The position numbers and the translations under genes were made by a program. This document shows positions 16,791 to 26,108 of a DNA stretch of 64,000 nucleotides, in pieces. The stretch is from Vibrio sp. CAU 1672 (GTDB taxonomy: Bacteria; Pseudomonadota; Gammaproteobacteria; Enterobacterales; Vibrionaceae). Location of the stretch: positions 124,001-188,000 of the forward strand of contig NZ_JARHUF010000001.1 in NCBI RefSeq assembly GCF_029223195.1, read 5' to 3'. Numbering within the stretch: position 1 is the first letter of the stretch; each line of letters begins with the position of its first letter. The notes beneath the pieces are model-generated. The model was not told where the DNA came from, did not search any database, and saw nothing but the letters and a program-made list of their open reading frames with translations.

Positions 16791-17510
16791 ATGACGATAA
16801 AAATAACCGCCAAGCAACTCTCCATGCGCTTTAAAGAGCGTGTACTTTTTCATATCCCCGAAGTCACCATTGGCCCAAATGATGCCATCTACCTCAAAGG
16901 TGACAACGGTATAGGCAAAACCACGCTGCTCAAAATACTGGCTGGGCTCATCAAACCTACGGCTGGTCATGTCGTAGCACCAGCAGACAACTGGCTGAAG
17001 CGCCGGACGCACCGTAACGGCCGCAATGATGTCATATACCTCCATCAGTCGCCTTATCTGTTTGACGGCACGGTGTTTGATAATGTGGCCTATGGGGTAA
17101 AGTTTCAGCGGCAAGCCGCTCTGGATAAACGGGCTCTGGTTATCAACGCTCTGAGAATGGTCGGTTTAGAGACCCTGGCAGATGAACATATTTCGGTATT
17201 ATCCGGCGGAGAAAAGCAGCGGGTTGCCATGGCTCGCGCCTGGATCTTAACCCCGTCTATTCTATTGATGGATGAGCCCAGCTCATCATTGGATCAAGAA
17301 TCGTTAGAACGCTTGGTGCTAATGGCGCAAGACTTGCTCGAACGAGGTTCCAGTATCGTGGTGACCAGCCATCAGACCAACGCTCTGACGGATTTATGTA
17401 AAAAACAGTGGTGGATTAAAGACAAGACTTTGATAGAGTCTCCACTACTGTATGTAGTATCAAAACAAACACCCAAAGAGAATGTATATGCTTCAACCAA
17501 CACAAACTAG
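16791..17510 (+). CDS. tupC: Tungstate ABC transporter ATP-binding protein TupC
   Basis: This 239-residue single ABC cassette has Walker [10 protein letters not shown] (about 38-46), a Q-loop region [13 protein letters not shown], signature [14 protein letters not shown], Walker [13 protein letters not shown] and switch His in VTSHQ. No molybdate-sensing C-terminal TOBE/Mop domain is present, as is usual for TupC and unlike ModC. The last ~28 bases overlap the start of mobA, suggesting coupled translation from metal uptake into cofactor synthesis. Confidence 0.92.
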   Translation: MTIKITAKQLSMRFKERVLFHIPEVTIGPNDAIYLKGDNGIGKTTLLKILAGLIKPTAGHVVAPADNWLKRRTHRNGRNDVIYLHQSPYLFDGTVFDNVAYGVKFQRQAALDKRALVINALRMVGLETLADEHISVLSGGEKQRVAMARAWILTPSILLMDEPSSSLDQESLERLVLMAQDLLERGSSIVVTSHQTNALTDLCKKQWWIKDKTLIESPLLYVVSKQTPKENVYASTNTN

Positions 17511-18075
17511 TTGGGTTATTTTAGCTGGCGGCCAGGCAAGCCGCATGGGGGGAAAAGACAAAGGTCTGATTGAGCTCAATCACAAACCCCTTATTCAATA
17601 TGTTATTGAGCGCTTGTCTCCGCAAACCTCTCACATATTAATCAACGCAAACCGAAATCAAGACGCCTACCGCAAGTTTGGTGTGGTGTTTAGCGATCAG
17701 TTTAAAGATTACCCCGGCCCAATGGGGGGGATCCACGCAGGCCTGACCAACGCCGAAACCGACTGGGTAGGTTTTGTGCCTTGTGATAGTCCACTCATTA
17801 ATACCGACTTAGTAGCGCGCTTCTGTCAGGCGGTCAAAAGCGATACTGACATCCTGGTTGCTCACGATGGTGAGTATCAGCAACCGGTATTCACTCTTTA
17901 TCACAAACGCGTCTTACCAAAGCTGACTGCATTTTTGCAGCGTGGTGACCGAAAAATCATATTGCTCTATAAAGAATGCAACACCAGTTATGTTGACTTT
18001 AGCGATTCACCAAACTGTTTTGTTAACTTAAACACTCCGGAAGAACTGGCGCAATTTGGACAACTTGAATCATGA
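17482..18075 (+). CDS. mobA: Molybdenum cofactor guanylyltransferase MobA
   Basis: MobA joins GMP from GTP to Mo-molybdopterin to make the MGD form used by FDH. The 197-residue protein opens with [20 protein letters not shown], the nucleotidyltransferase signature, followed by [11 protein letters not shown] and [10 protein letters not shown], whose Asp helps bind Mg. The start could be the ATG at 17482 or the one at 17488, which has AAAGAG a better distance upstream. It overlaps tupC at the 5' end and mobB-moeA by 4 bp at the 3' end. Confidence 0.94.
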   Translation: MYMLQPTQTSWVILAGGQASRMGGKDKGLIELNHKPLIQYVIERLSPQTSHILINANRNQDAYRKFGVVFSDQFKDYPGPMGGIHAGLTNAETDWVGFVPCDSPLINTDLVARFCQAVKSDTDILVAHDGEYQQPVFTLYHKRVLPKLTAFLQRGDRKIILLYKECNTSYVDFSDSPNCFVNLNTPEELAQFGQLES

Positions 18076-19850
18076 AACATACGCTAAACATCCCCATTCT
18101 TGGTTTTGCTGCTTATTCTGGTACCGGTAAAACCACTTTACTCGAAGCTTTGCTCCCCAAACTGACCCAGGCCGGCTTGCGCATTGGTATGCTTAAACAC
18201 GCACACCATAACTTCGATGTTGATCAACCAGGAAAAGACAGCCACCGCCTGCGTAAGGCCGGCGCATCACAAATGCTGATTTCGTCGCGTAACCGTCACG
18301 CATTAATGACCGAAACGCCTGAAGCAGAATCGGAATTTGATTACCTACTGACTCGCTTTGACCAGGACAAACTCGACGTCATTCTGGTTGAAGGCTGCAA
18401 AAACATCGCCTTCCCCAAGATTGAGCTTCACCGAGAGGAAGTCGGCAAACCCTGGCTCTATCCTCACGATGAAAATATCATCGCGATTGCATCAGACAAC
18501 CGCGAGTTAGACTCAAAACTGCCGCAAATGGACATCAACGATCTGGACGCGATAGCCCGGTTCGTTCTTGAGTATGTCAACACCGCGAAGCAGCCAAAAG
18601 CCGAAGAAAAAGCCACCGCCTGTTGCGACACCCTTTCCCCGGCCTTTCTGTCTGTCACCCAAGGTCAGGAAAAAATTCTGTCGCTGGTTGAAACGGTGAG
18701 CGAAACCGAATCATGCAAAATAGAAACCGCTTATGGCCGGGTGCTCTCCGTGCCGGTAGTCTCACCGGTAAATGTGCCGCAATATACCAACTCCGCAATG
18801 GACGGTTACGCGGTTCGTAGTGATGATCTCGAGCGCGATAGTTACCAGGTTGTCGCCGAAGTGCTCGCCGGTCACGCATACCAGCAGCCACTCGAACTTG
18901 GGCAGGCAGTGAAGATCATGACCGGGGCGCCTACCCCAACAAACGCCGACACAGTGGTGATGCGCGAGCAGGCAACACCGAATGGTGACGCGGTCACTTT
19001 TGCTGGCGTAAACATCAAAGCCGGGCAGAACGTTCGCCAGGCAGGCGAAGATCTGGAGATGGGTAGCGATGTATTCCCGGCTGGTACTCGCCTCGCTTCA
19101 CCAGAAATGGGGATGATTGCCTCTCTTGGTTTTGCCGATACGAACGTCTATCGCAAACTGAAAGTTGCGGTGTTCTCTACCGGTGATGAAGTACAGGCAC
19201 CCGGTACCGAGCAAAAAGCCAACTCAATCTACGATTCAAACCGTTTTGCCATCATGGGTATGCTTGAAAAGCTGGGCTGCGAAATTTTGGATTTCGGCAT
19301 TCTGGAAGATAACGAGCAGCTCATGATCGAAGCACTAGAGAAAGCGTCACAGCAGGCAGACGTAGTAATGACGTCTGGTGGTGTCTCGGTAGGTGACGCT
19401 GATTACATCAAACTGGCATTGGATAAGCTGGGCCAAATTGATTTCTGGCGTATCAATATGCGACCAGGCCGCCCACTGGCATTTGGCCAGATCAATAACA
19501 AGCCCTTCTTCGGCCTGCCTGGCAATCCTGTCGCCGTGATGGTGTCGTTCATCAATTTCGTTGAGCCCGCGCTACGCAAAATGCAAGGCGAACAAGGCTG
19601 GCAGCCACTGAAAGTGAATGCTGTTGCGACCGAGAGTCTGCGCTCTCGACAAGGACGCACGGAGTTCAGTCGTGGTATTTACGAGCTTGATCAATCTGGC
19701 CGTTTGACGGTACGCACCACCGGAAAACAAGGCTCCGGTATTTTGCGCTCCATGAGTGAGGCGAACTGCCTTATTGAGATATCACCGGCTGTCGATACAG
19801 TAAAAGTCGGAGAAAGCGTGACAATCATCCCACTTCAAGGCAGAATCTAG
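18072..19850 (+). CDS. mobB-moeA: MobB-MoeA fusion, molybdenum cofactor synthesis
   Basis: This 592-residue bifunctional protein has two parts. Residues 1 to about 165 are MobB-like: a P-loop [17 protein letters not shown] and the words [24 protein letters not shown] and LVEGCK. After a linker, residues from about 185 to the end are Moe[50 protein letters not shown] and FGLPGNPVA. MoeA inserts the metal into adenylated molybdopterin; MobB is a GTP-binding helper of MobA. The fusion is known in some gammaproteobacteria. It closes the operon and is followed by a terminator. Confidence 0.94.
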   Translation: MKHTLNIPILGFAAYSGTGKTTLLEALLPKLTQAGLRIGMLKHAHHNFDVDQPGKDSHRLRKAGASQMLISSRNRHALMTETPEAESEFDYLLTRFDQDKLDVILVEGCKNIAFPKIELHREEVGKPWLYPHDENIIAIASDNRELDSKLPQMDINDLDAIARFVLEYVNTAKQPKAEEKATACCDTLSPAFLSVTQGQEKILSLVETVSETESCKIETAYGRVLSVPVVSPVNVPQYTNSAMDGYAVRSDDLERDSYQVVAEVLAGHAYQQPLELGQAVKIMTGAPTPTNADTVVMREQATPNGDAVTFAGVNIKAGQNVRQAGEDLEMGSDVFPAGTRLASPEMGMIASLGFADTNVYRKLKVAVFSTGDEVQAPGTEQKANSIYDSNRFAIMGMLEKLGCEILDFGILEDNEQLMIEALEKASQQADVVMTSGGVSVGDADYIKLALDKLGQIDFWRINMRPGRPLAFGQINNKPFFGLPGNPVAVMVSFINFVEPALRKMQGEQGWQPLKVNAVATESLRSRQGRTEFSRGIYELDQSGRLTVRTTGKQGSGILRSMSEANCLIEISPAVDTVKVGESVTIIPLQGRI

Positions 19851-19865
19851 GCCAAATCAGACTTC

Positions 19866-19891
19866 AAAGGTCAGCGAGTCTGACCTTTTTG
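19866..19891 (+). terminator. Terminator after mobB-moeA
   Basis: AAGGTCAG, loop CGAGT, CTGACCTTTTT: 7-bp stem with a U-run, starting 16 bp after the stop. Confidence 0.85.
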
Positions 19892-19924
19892 TTTACTACC
19901 GAAAACCTATTCAGAGAAACAGCT

Positions 19925-20191
19925 ATGGCTCGTACCATTCTTTACACCTACAAGAACGAAGATAAACAACTGACGTTCTCTTACCAGCAACACCGTAATA
20001 TACATGAAGCGGTAGCCGAAGCGGAAGGTATCGATATTTCTGACTACCTGAAGATGGAACAGCAAATCGAAGCAGTTTCTGATACTAAAGCGATGCGCAA
20101 CTACCGTGACAACCACTTCAGAAAACTCGGTTTCACTAAAATCACCCTGGCGCAAAAAGAGAACCTGGGCGTCGGTAAAAAGAACAAGTAA
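19925..20191 (+). CDS. DUF2960 family small protein
   Basis: The protein has 88 residues, starting at the ATG in GAAACAGCTATGGCT; an earlier ATG at 19889 would add residues from inside the terminator region. The sequence MARTILYTYKNEDKQLTF, then HRNIHEAVAEAEGIDISDYLKME and NYRDNHFRKLGFTKI, matches DUF2960 proteins, which I know mainly from Vibrio and Shewanella. It has no signal or membrane helix and is rich in charged residues. Function unknown. It is a single-gene unit followed by a strong terminator. Confidence 0.85.
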   Translation: MARTILYTYKNEDKQLTFSYQQHRNIHEAVAEAEGIDISDYLKMEQQIEAVSDTKAMRNYRDNHFRKLGFTKITLAQKENLGVGKKNK

Positions 20192-20203
20192 GCCATGATG
20201 AAT

Positions 20204-20236
20204 AAAAAACTCGCGACTTAAACGCGAGTTTTTTTA
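20204..20236 (+). terminator. Terminator after the DUF2960 gene
   Basis: AAAAACTCGCG, short loop, CGCGAGTTTTTTT: perfect arms and a long U-run, 13 bp after the stop. Confidence 0.9.
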
Positions 20237-20258
20237 TTCTTGACTGCCCGTTAACGGC

Positions 20259-20420
20259 TTAAAGTTGCGGCTTTGCCATCACAAATTGACTAGTGCCGGC
20301 AATTGGCGCATACCACTCACTGCCCCGCACGTAGAAACTCGCCCCATTCACCGCCACAGCCGGCCTCGGCAATCGATCAACTATCTTCCCTACAGTGTCG
20401 GGATTACTGAACGCTGGCAT
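20259..20420 (-). CDS. Possible small or remnant ORF, 53 codons
   Basis: In the otherwise gene-free 20237-20492 stretch a minus-strand frame runs from ATG 20420 to TAA 20259. Its C-terminal part reads ASFYVRGSEWYAPIAG and then TSQFVMAKPQL, which looks protein-like. No ribosome site precedes the ATG, and the frame is open only about 12 codons further upstream before a stop. It may be the tail of a decayed gene or chance. I do not recognise it. Confidence 0.25.
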   Translation of the reverse strand: MPAFSNPDTVGKIVDRLPRPAVAVNGASFYVRGSEWYAPIAGTSQFVMAKPQL

Positions 20421-20492
20421 GCCTTGTACAGCAATTTTAACCAGTAAGTATGATCAGATACTTATGTAGATTGGTACAAACCATACGCAAAC

Positions 20493-20523
20493 AAAAAGCC
20501 CTGTTGATAGACAACAGGGCTTT
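20493..20523 (-). terminator. Terminator after nagK
   Basis: AAAGCCCTGTTG, short loop, CAACAGGGCTTT: strong stem with A-run on the plus strand, so a U-run on the minus transcript. It begins 42 bp after the nagK stop. Confidence 0.85.
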
Positions 20524-20564
20524 AAAGCTTTTATCGACGCTTGATCCAGCGTCAGACACTCTAG

Positions 20565-21473
20565 TTACTTAATATTCAGGAATGCCGCACCACGTACACC
20601 ACCAGAATCACCATGTTTGGCTTTGATGATTTTCGGACACTTCGCCACAGACAATAGGTACTTAGGAATACGTTTTGGCATTTCTTCGTAAATCAACTCG
20701 AAGTTTGACAGGCCACCACCCAGTACAACCACATGCGGATCGGTTGCGGTAAACAGGTTGGCAAAACAGATGGCCAACAGCTCCATAAAGCGTTCAACGT
20801 GTTCAACCGCTTTAGCTTCACCTTCTGCGTGAGCTTTGATGATGTCGATCGCTTTTTTCTCTTCACCATAGTAATGCGCGTACAGTAGTTCAAAACCACG
20901 ACCAGACAGGTAGCTGTCCAGACAGCCTTTCTTGTCACAGCCGCAGCCTAACAGAGGCGCATTCTCACCCAGATGGAACCAGGCATCGATAGGAAGACGA
21001 GTATGGCCAACCTCACCCGCTACGTTGTTACGGCCAGAAAATACTTTACCTTCGTAGATAAAACCGCCACCAAAGCCAGTACCAAGGATCAAACCAAGTA
21101 CCGATGGTTGGTCTTGCAACTCTTCATCCCAAGCTTCAGATAACGCAAAACAGTTAGCATCGTTTTCGATTTTCACTGAACGACCAATCTTGGCTTCAAG
21201 ATCGGCGCGTAACGGTTTACCTTTCGCCGCAGGTACGTTAACTGTCAGTACCGTTGCATCATCTGCATCTTCCATTCCCGGAAGACCAAGACCAATAGTA
21301 CCCTCACAACCAAACTCAGCATCGTATTTGCTTACCAGACCAGCGATGGTTTCCAACAATAATTCATAGTTATCTGTCGGGGTTGGTACACGTTCTGTCG
21401 CCACACGCTCAAGTTTCTCGTTAAACGCACCAAACTCGATTTTAGTGCCACCGACGTCAAAGCCGTAATACAT
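20565..21473 (-). CDS. nagK: N-acetyl-D-glucosamine kinase NagK
   Basis: This ROK-family sugar kinase phosphorylates free GlcNAc, for example from chitin or cell-wall recycling. It has 302 residues from an ATG at 21473 preceded by AGGAGAGAATTGC; E. coli NagK has 303. The ATP-binding start [15 protein letters not shown], substrate-site [30 protein letters not shown], the GEVGHTRLP loop and the zinc motif [17 protein letters not shown] are all present. It stands alone, with its own terminator and no NagC-type neighbour in view. Confidence 0.95.
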   Translation of the reverse strand: MYYGFDVGGTKIEFGAFNEKLERVATERVPTPTDNYELLLETIAGLVSKYDAEFGCEGTIGLGLPGMEDADDATVLTVNVPAAKGKPLRADLEAKIGRSVKIENDANCFALSEAWDEELQDQPSVLGLILGTGFGGGFIYEGKVFSGRNNVAGEVGHTRLPIDAWFHLGENAPLLGCGCDKKGCLDSYLSGRGFELLYAHYYGEEKKAIDIIKAHAEGEAKAVEHVERFMELLAICFANLFTATDPHVVVLGGGLSNFELIYEEMPKRIPKYLLSVAKCPKIIKAKHGDSGGVRGAAFLNIK

Positions 21474-21644
21474 GCAATTCTCTCCTAAAAAGCACAAAAG
21501 ACTCAAAACTCACAGAGTCAAAATAAAATAATCTTCGAGCATTATCCATATCTGTACGCCTGCAAACCGTGACCGAATGCAGATTTATTTTCTTGTTGAT
21601 GCTAACTGAACAACAAGCCATCAACAAAAGTGCGTTGTTTAGAG

Positions 21645-22394
21645 TCAGCTCTCGCTTTTTAACCACTCCCTGAAACAATTCAGATGTGGTTTCGCTAAAT
21701 CGACCTTGCCGCGACTTTTGGTCAACATATAGCTTTCACGGAAGGCTTCAAACCAAAGCTGCAAACATTGCGCAGCTTTCTCTTCTCCTGCTTGTCTGAG
21801 TACCAGTGACGCAACCTCGACAGTCGACAAATGCTTTTCGTTGTCTGAACGGCGCATGATGTACTCAGAAATAACCTCAGGCTCAACAGACAGTACCGGA
21901 ATGTCCTGCAAAAATTCAGAGCGACGAAAAATTTTCCGCGCTTCACGCCAACTGCCATCAATAAAGATCAGTAACCATTTCTGCTTTCCGCTGCTGTGCG
22001 CGGCCAAGTTGGCGGGATCCAAACCATCAAGCAGACGTTGTGGCTGGTCGACATAGTCCGCAGGAAATACAATCACCGGTTGGTATAGATCGCTTTTTAA
22101 AATCGCGAGCATCTCTTCACTCGGCTGGGTGCGGTTCCATTGATAGACATAAGTCTCTTTCACCGTATCAGCGATCAGACGACCGGTGTTACTTGGTTTA
22201 AATACTTCATTATCAGAGACGATCAACATACACGCCAACTGAGTACTGATGTCGGGTTGGAACTCACAGATACAGTGTTGCACGGAAACCTGGCAATACT
22301 GACAACGGGCCACTTTGCAACCGCGGGCGTTAAAAGGCTTCGTTGAGATTGATTGTCGGTACTGGTATAAACGGTGGAAAGCGTGAATTCTCAT
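21645..22394 (-). CDS. tapT: DTW-domain tRNA-uridine aminocarboxypropyltransferase
   Basis: This 249-residue protein belongs to the DTW (TDD) superfamily, whose E. coli member TapT makes acp3U47 in tRNA. A zinc-binding cluster C31-x2-C34-x6-C41-x-C43 opens the protein. The central words PSNTGRLIADT, VIVFPADYVDQ and LLIFIDGSWREARKIFR follow; the last contains the family D-x-T/S-W element as DGSW, with Ser in place of the usual Thr. The closing EVASLVLRQAGE is also typical. The gene is monocistronic by spacing. Assignment to TapT itself, rather than a DTW paralogue, is moderately sure. Confidence 0.85.
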   Translation of the reverse strand: MRIHAFHRLYQYRQSISTKPFNARGCKVARCQYCQVSVQHCICEFQPDISTQLACMLIVSDNEVFKPSNTGRLIADTVKETYVYQWNRTQPSEEMLAILKSDLYQPVIVFPADYVDQPQRLLDGLDPANLAAHSSGKQKWLLIFIDGSWREARKIFRRSEFLQDIPVLSVEPEVISEYIMRRSDNEKHLSTVEVASLVLRQAGEEKAAQCLQLWFEAFRESYMLTKSRGKVDLAKPHLNCFREWLKSES

Positions 22395-22559
22395 GGATAC
22401 AAAATGCCAAACAAAAAGTAGAGCGCGATTTTACTTGCATCCCCCTCCACGCTCAAGACACAAGAGATAGCGGACAAAACTGGCACTTTCCGCTGTAATA
22501 ATGCCGCCGGCCGGTTGATTGCGATTTACCCCGGTAAAACAAATGAAAAGGAGCCTCCT

Positions 22560-23381
22560 GTGACAGAAACCACATTGAATGATCCGTCTTGGCTCAGGCT
22601 TACCTGCTTTATCACTGTGTTGCTATTGTGTACCGTGTGGGAGAACAAACTACCCAGAAGAAAACTCACGGTGTCACGCAGGTTTCGTTGGGTTAATAAC
22701 CTTACGCTTGTCGCGTTAAACAGTGTAGTGATCGCCATAATGATGCCGATTGCCGCATTTCAGGCCGCCATTATCGCTGAGGAAAACCAGTGGGGGTTAT
22801 TCAACCTTATTCCTGTGCCCGTCTGGCTGAATGTGTTAATAGCGGTGGTACTGCTGGACTTGATTATTTACGCGCAACATTGGGGCTTCCATCGCGTTAA
22901 GCCGCTGTGGAAATTGCACCGCATGCATCATGCGGATCTCGACATTGACGTAACCACAGGTACGCGCTTTCATCCGATTGAAATTCTGCTATCAATGATG
23001 ATCAAAATGGCTGCAGTTGTTGGGCTTGGCATTACACCTCTGGCCATCGTGGTCTTCGAAATCGACCTCAATGCCAGTGCGATGTTCAATCACAGCAATG
23101 CCAGGCTGGCACTTTCTGCCGACACCTGGCTGCGTAAGCTTATCGTCACCCCGGACATGCACCGCGTCCACCACTCCGTCATCCCCAAAGAGACTCACTC
23201 CAATTTTGGGTTTTTCCTGTCGGTCTGGGATCGCCTGTTTGGTACATACCGGGCACAACCAGCCCTCGGGCACGATAAAATGGAAATTGGCATCCCGGAA
23301 ATCCGTAATCCGGAAGAGCAGCGGTTAGATCGACTGCTAACTCAACCGTTTCGTTACAAATCGACGGATAGCCAACACTGA
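22560..23381 (+). CDS. Sterol desaturase / fatty acid hydroxylase family membrane protein
   Basis: The start is a GTG at 22560 with AAAGGAG eight bases upstream, giving 273 residues. It has about four hydrophobic helices and the eight-histidine di-iron pattern of the family: HWGFHR, HRMHHAD, FNHSN and HRVHHS with a later H in KETHSNFG. The di-iron centre hydroxylates or desaturates a lipid; the bacterial substrate cannot be told from sequence. It stands between tapT and the HDOD gene with no obvious operon partner. Confidence 0.9.
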   Translation: MTETTLNDPSWLRLTCFITVLLLCTVWENKLPRRKLTVSRRFRWVNNLTLVALNSVVIAIMMPIAAFQAAIIAEENQWGLFNLIPVPVWLNVLIAVVLLDLIIYAQHWGFHRVKPLWKLHRMHHADLDIDVTTGTRFHPIEILLSMMIKMAAVVGLGITPLAIVVFEIDLNASAMFNHSNARLALSADTWLRKLIVTPDMHRVHHSVIPKETHSNFGFFLSVWDRLFGTYRAQPALGHDKMEIGIPEIRNPEEQRLDRLLTQPFRYKSTDSQH

Positions 23382-23416
23382 TCCACCTGCTATCGTTCAG
23401 CTATTTTCACTACCGG

Positions 23417-24643
23417 TCACAGAGACTGCCCGGCCAATATCATTTTGCCGGGCATCCGCGCTCGCGTTTCCTTTAATGCCTGGGCAGAAATCTGCACGTT
23501 GGCAAACCAAAAAGGCTTGTGTGCCTCGACAAACGCATTGCTGCGACTCAAACCATCAAAAATTGAATAAGCTTTGGCCTGAGCTAATGCTGCACCATAC
23601 GAGCTGCGTTCCAGCACCGGAACCTTGTCTAAATCTTCCAGAACCGCGTCTTTGATATACATTGCGTTACTTGGCCAGTCCATCGAATCGAGAATGCGCC
23701 GGGTGACGATACCTTCCATCTGATAAATGACTTTAGGTAAAAAGGCTGGGTTCGCCACCACATCCGCACAAGCATAGTATTCTTCTTTACGATCATGATT
23801 GCGATAGTTCAGCATCACTTCGATCAGTGCATCTTCAAACGTCAGGGTAAAGTGGTTGGCAATGACAAACTGCCCCAAACAACGCAACACGCCAATCAAG
23901 ACTCCCGCATCGGGGTTTCTGATATCAGCATCTTGCAAACGCATACGGGTGACATTAGATGTGACAATAAGATGCTGCCACATTTTCGGCACAATGAACT
24001 TGGTGTTGTGATCGCCCCACTTCAGCATGGGTCTTGCCATTAAGACCGGAAATAACATGCGGCAGTTCTCAATACCAAGCAAACCAATTGCGACCTTGGC
24101 ATCTTGTACATTTTTAGTTTGACGACCTAAACGCTCACAAAACTTAGGGTTGGAGACTAAGTCGACAATTGTCGCACTTAAACGATGACTGAGCGTGGTT
24201 AATGTCGACAGTTTGGTAAAACTCAGTGACGGAGAGTAAGCAATCGAAGAGAAATGGGCAAAATCTGCCACTTCACCACAAAGCTTCTCCATCGGCATTT
24301 GATTTAACTTCTGGATCAGCATTTGCTCGGCCACACGAGTGACGTCGGCAACGACACTTTTCAGCGTTTTCTGACGATTTTCTACACGCTGATTTCGCTC
24401 TTTGACGCGCGCTTGCTCACACATGAGCAAAATACGCTGATTACGGGTAATACGTTCATCTTCATTAAAGATCACATCATCGCAATAACGGCCCTGTAGA
24501 CTAAGCAGATTATCCACTTGTGACTGCTCTAACAGGTACTTTCTGTTAACAAGCCATTTTGCGTGCCGCAGTTCGACTTCATTGGCAATTTTGAGTGCAG
24601 TGTCTATTGCTTCTTGGGTGTATGTCTTGTTGGTGAGCAACAA
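23417..24643 (-). CDS. HDOD-domain signalling protein
   Basis: The protein has 408 residues and no signal or membrane segment. The N-terminal ~120 residues are helical and charged, with NEDERITRNQRIL and a probable coiled coil (QARVKERNQRVENRQKT). The middle matches the HDOD fold: AIGLLGIENCRMLFPVLMA, MWQHLIVTSNVTRMRLQD, GVLIGVLRCLGQFVIANH. HDOD is a degenerate HD domain without phosphodiesterase metal ligands and is often found in signalling or stress proteins. The start ATG lies in a long upstream region without other genes. The target is unknown. Confidence 0.8.
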   Translation of the reverse strand: MLLTNKTYTQEAIDTALKIANEVELRHAKWLVNRKYLLEQSQVDNLLSLQGRYCDDVIFNEDERITRNQRILLMCEQARVKERNQRVENRQKTLKSVVADVTRVAEQMLIQKLNQMPMEKLCGEVADFAHFSSIAYSPSLSFTKLSTLTTLSHRLSATIVDLVSNPKFCERLGRQTKNVQDAKVAIGLLGIENCRMLFPVLMARPMLKWGDHNTKFIVPKMWQHLIVTSNVTRMRLQDADIRNPDAGVLIGVLRCLGQFVIANHFTLTFEDALIEVMLNYRNHDRKEEYYACADVVANPAFLPKVIYQMEGIVTRRILDSMDWPSNAMYIKDAVLEDLDKVPVLERSSYGAALAQAKAYSIFDGLSRSNAFVEAHKPFWFANVQISAQALKETRARMPGKMILAGQSL

Positions 24644-25004
24644 ACCGGTTCCTTTGAGGTTGTATTGATTCCTGACCAGCGATTCTAAACGATAAGTCAG
24701 CAGCGAGTAAGCCCTTTGTGATATTGATTCAGCAAATACCTACCTTTCATTAAGTCTTTCATCAAAAAAAACATCAATATCATCAGGGAGTAACACGCCT
24801 CATCGCGAGATTAATTTCAACACGACCCAGAGTATCAAAATGACAAATCCGCCTTAATTGCGGGACAGGATCGGTTCGAAAATTGACTTTCATATTGAGA
24901 AATATCAATTATGTTATTCTATGTGACTGTTTTTTAACCAGTAATTAATTGGCACGTAGCATGCTGTCTCTGAACTAACACAGGTACTGACATGAGACAA
25001 AAGC
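24644..25004. other. 361-bp intergenic region before the exopolysaccharide genes
   Basis: AT-rich divergent control region between the HDOD gene and the glycosyltransferase cassette. A possible sigma-70-like pair TTGACT (near 24882) and AATTAT about 18 bp later could drive the cassette, but the match is weak. No gene, terminator or clear dyad is seen. Confidence 0.4.
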
Positions 25005-26108
25005 ATGAAACACAGAACAGAAAAAAACAAAATCCATTGTGTGCACATCGTGCAGCATCTCGCACCCGGAGGATTGGAAACCCTGGTCATGGAGATGCTG
25101 AAGTTCTCGCCCGAGCCAGGCTCCGTTCTGGTGGTTAGTCTGGAGGGGCAGAAAACGATAGCGTTGCGTCACTGGGGAAGGCTGGCCGAGTTTGAATCGC
25201 AACTTTTGTTTATGAACAAGTCCGGCGGAGTAAGCATCCGTCACATTACACAACTGACACGTTTACTTAAGCAACTACGCCCGGAGGTGGTGCATACCCA
25301 CCATCTCGGACCGCTGTTTTACGGCGGTCTTGCCGCGCGTCTCGCCGGCGTGCCTAATCTCGTCCATACTGAGCATGATGCGTGGCATTTAAACAATGCC
25401 AAATCCTTTCACCTGCAATCTTTGCTGTTCAAGATCACTCAACCCAAAGTGGTCGCTGATGCCAGAAAAGTTGCCCGGCAGTTACAAATCAAGTTCCCGT
25501 TCGTGGACGTCAACACCATTCACAACGGGGTCGACTGCCAACGCTTTGTTGCAGGAGATCGCATCGATGCCCGGCATAATTTCAACCTGCCCCCCTCTGC
25601 GAAAATCATCGGGACAGCCGGTCGCCTTGAGACGGTCAAAGGCCATGAAATACTCATTCAGGCGCTGTCTCGCCTGCATGAAGACACCCATTTAGCTATA
25701 GCAGGCTCAGGCAGCCAGAAAGCAGCCCTGACCTCGCTGGTTGATAGGCTTGGCCTCAACGACCGGGTCTCTTTTCTCGGGTTAGTCAGCAACATGCCAC
25801 TTTTTTATCAGGCCCTGGATGTATTCTGCTTACCATCCAGAAATGAAGGGTTTCCTCTCTCAACACTGGAGGCACAGGCATGTGATATTCCTTGTGTCGC
25901 CAGTGATGTCGGAGCGGTAAAAGAGACGCTCTGCCCGTTGTCTGGCGAAGCAGTCTTACCCAATCAAGTTGAGATACTCGCGCTGGCATTAAGTAAGCAA
26001 CTGCAACGCCAGCCCCCTTCACCCAGAGATTTTGTTACCCGACATTTTGATATCCGCAAAATGGTTGCACGCTACTGTCAACTGGCCACGGAGGCATACC
26101 ATGCTTGA
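25005..26108 (+). CDS. Glycosyltransferase family 4
   Basis: This 367-residue GT-B glycosyltransferase transfers a sugar onto a lipid-linked or growing polysaccharide. Words typical of GT4 include VQHLAPGGLETLVMEML at the start, VVHTHHLGPLFYGG, the domain link IHNGVDCQRF, IIGTAGRLETVKGHEILIQAL and the donor-site FCLPSRNEGFPLSTLEAQACDIPCVASDVGAV with its E-x7-E pair. No membrane helix. It is the first of three tightly spaced genes (overlapping the next by 8 bp) that together look like a small exopolysaccharide unit. Confidence 0.9.
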   Translation: MKHRTEKNKIHCVHIVQHLAPGGLETLVMEMLKFSPEPGSVLVVSLEGQKTIALRHWGRLAEFESQLLFMNKSGGVSIRHITQLTRLLKQLRPEVVHTHHLGPLFYGGLAARLAGVPNLVHTEHDAWHLNNAKSFHLQSLLFKITQPKVVADARKVARQLQIKFPFVDVNTIHNGVDCQRFVAGDRIDARHNFNLPPSAKIIGTAGRLETVKGHEILIQALSRLHEDTHLAIAGSGSQKAALTSLVDRLGLNDRVSFLGLVSNMPLFYQALDVFCLPSRNEGFPLSTLEAQACDIPCVASDVGAVKETLCPLSGEAVLPNQVEILALALSKQLQRQPPSPRDFVTRHFDIRKMVARYCQLATEAYHA

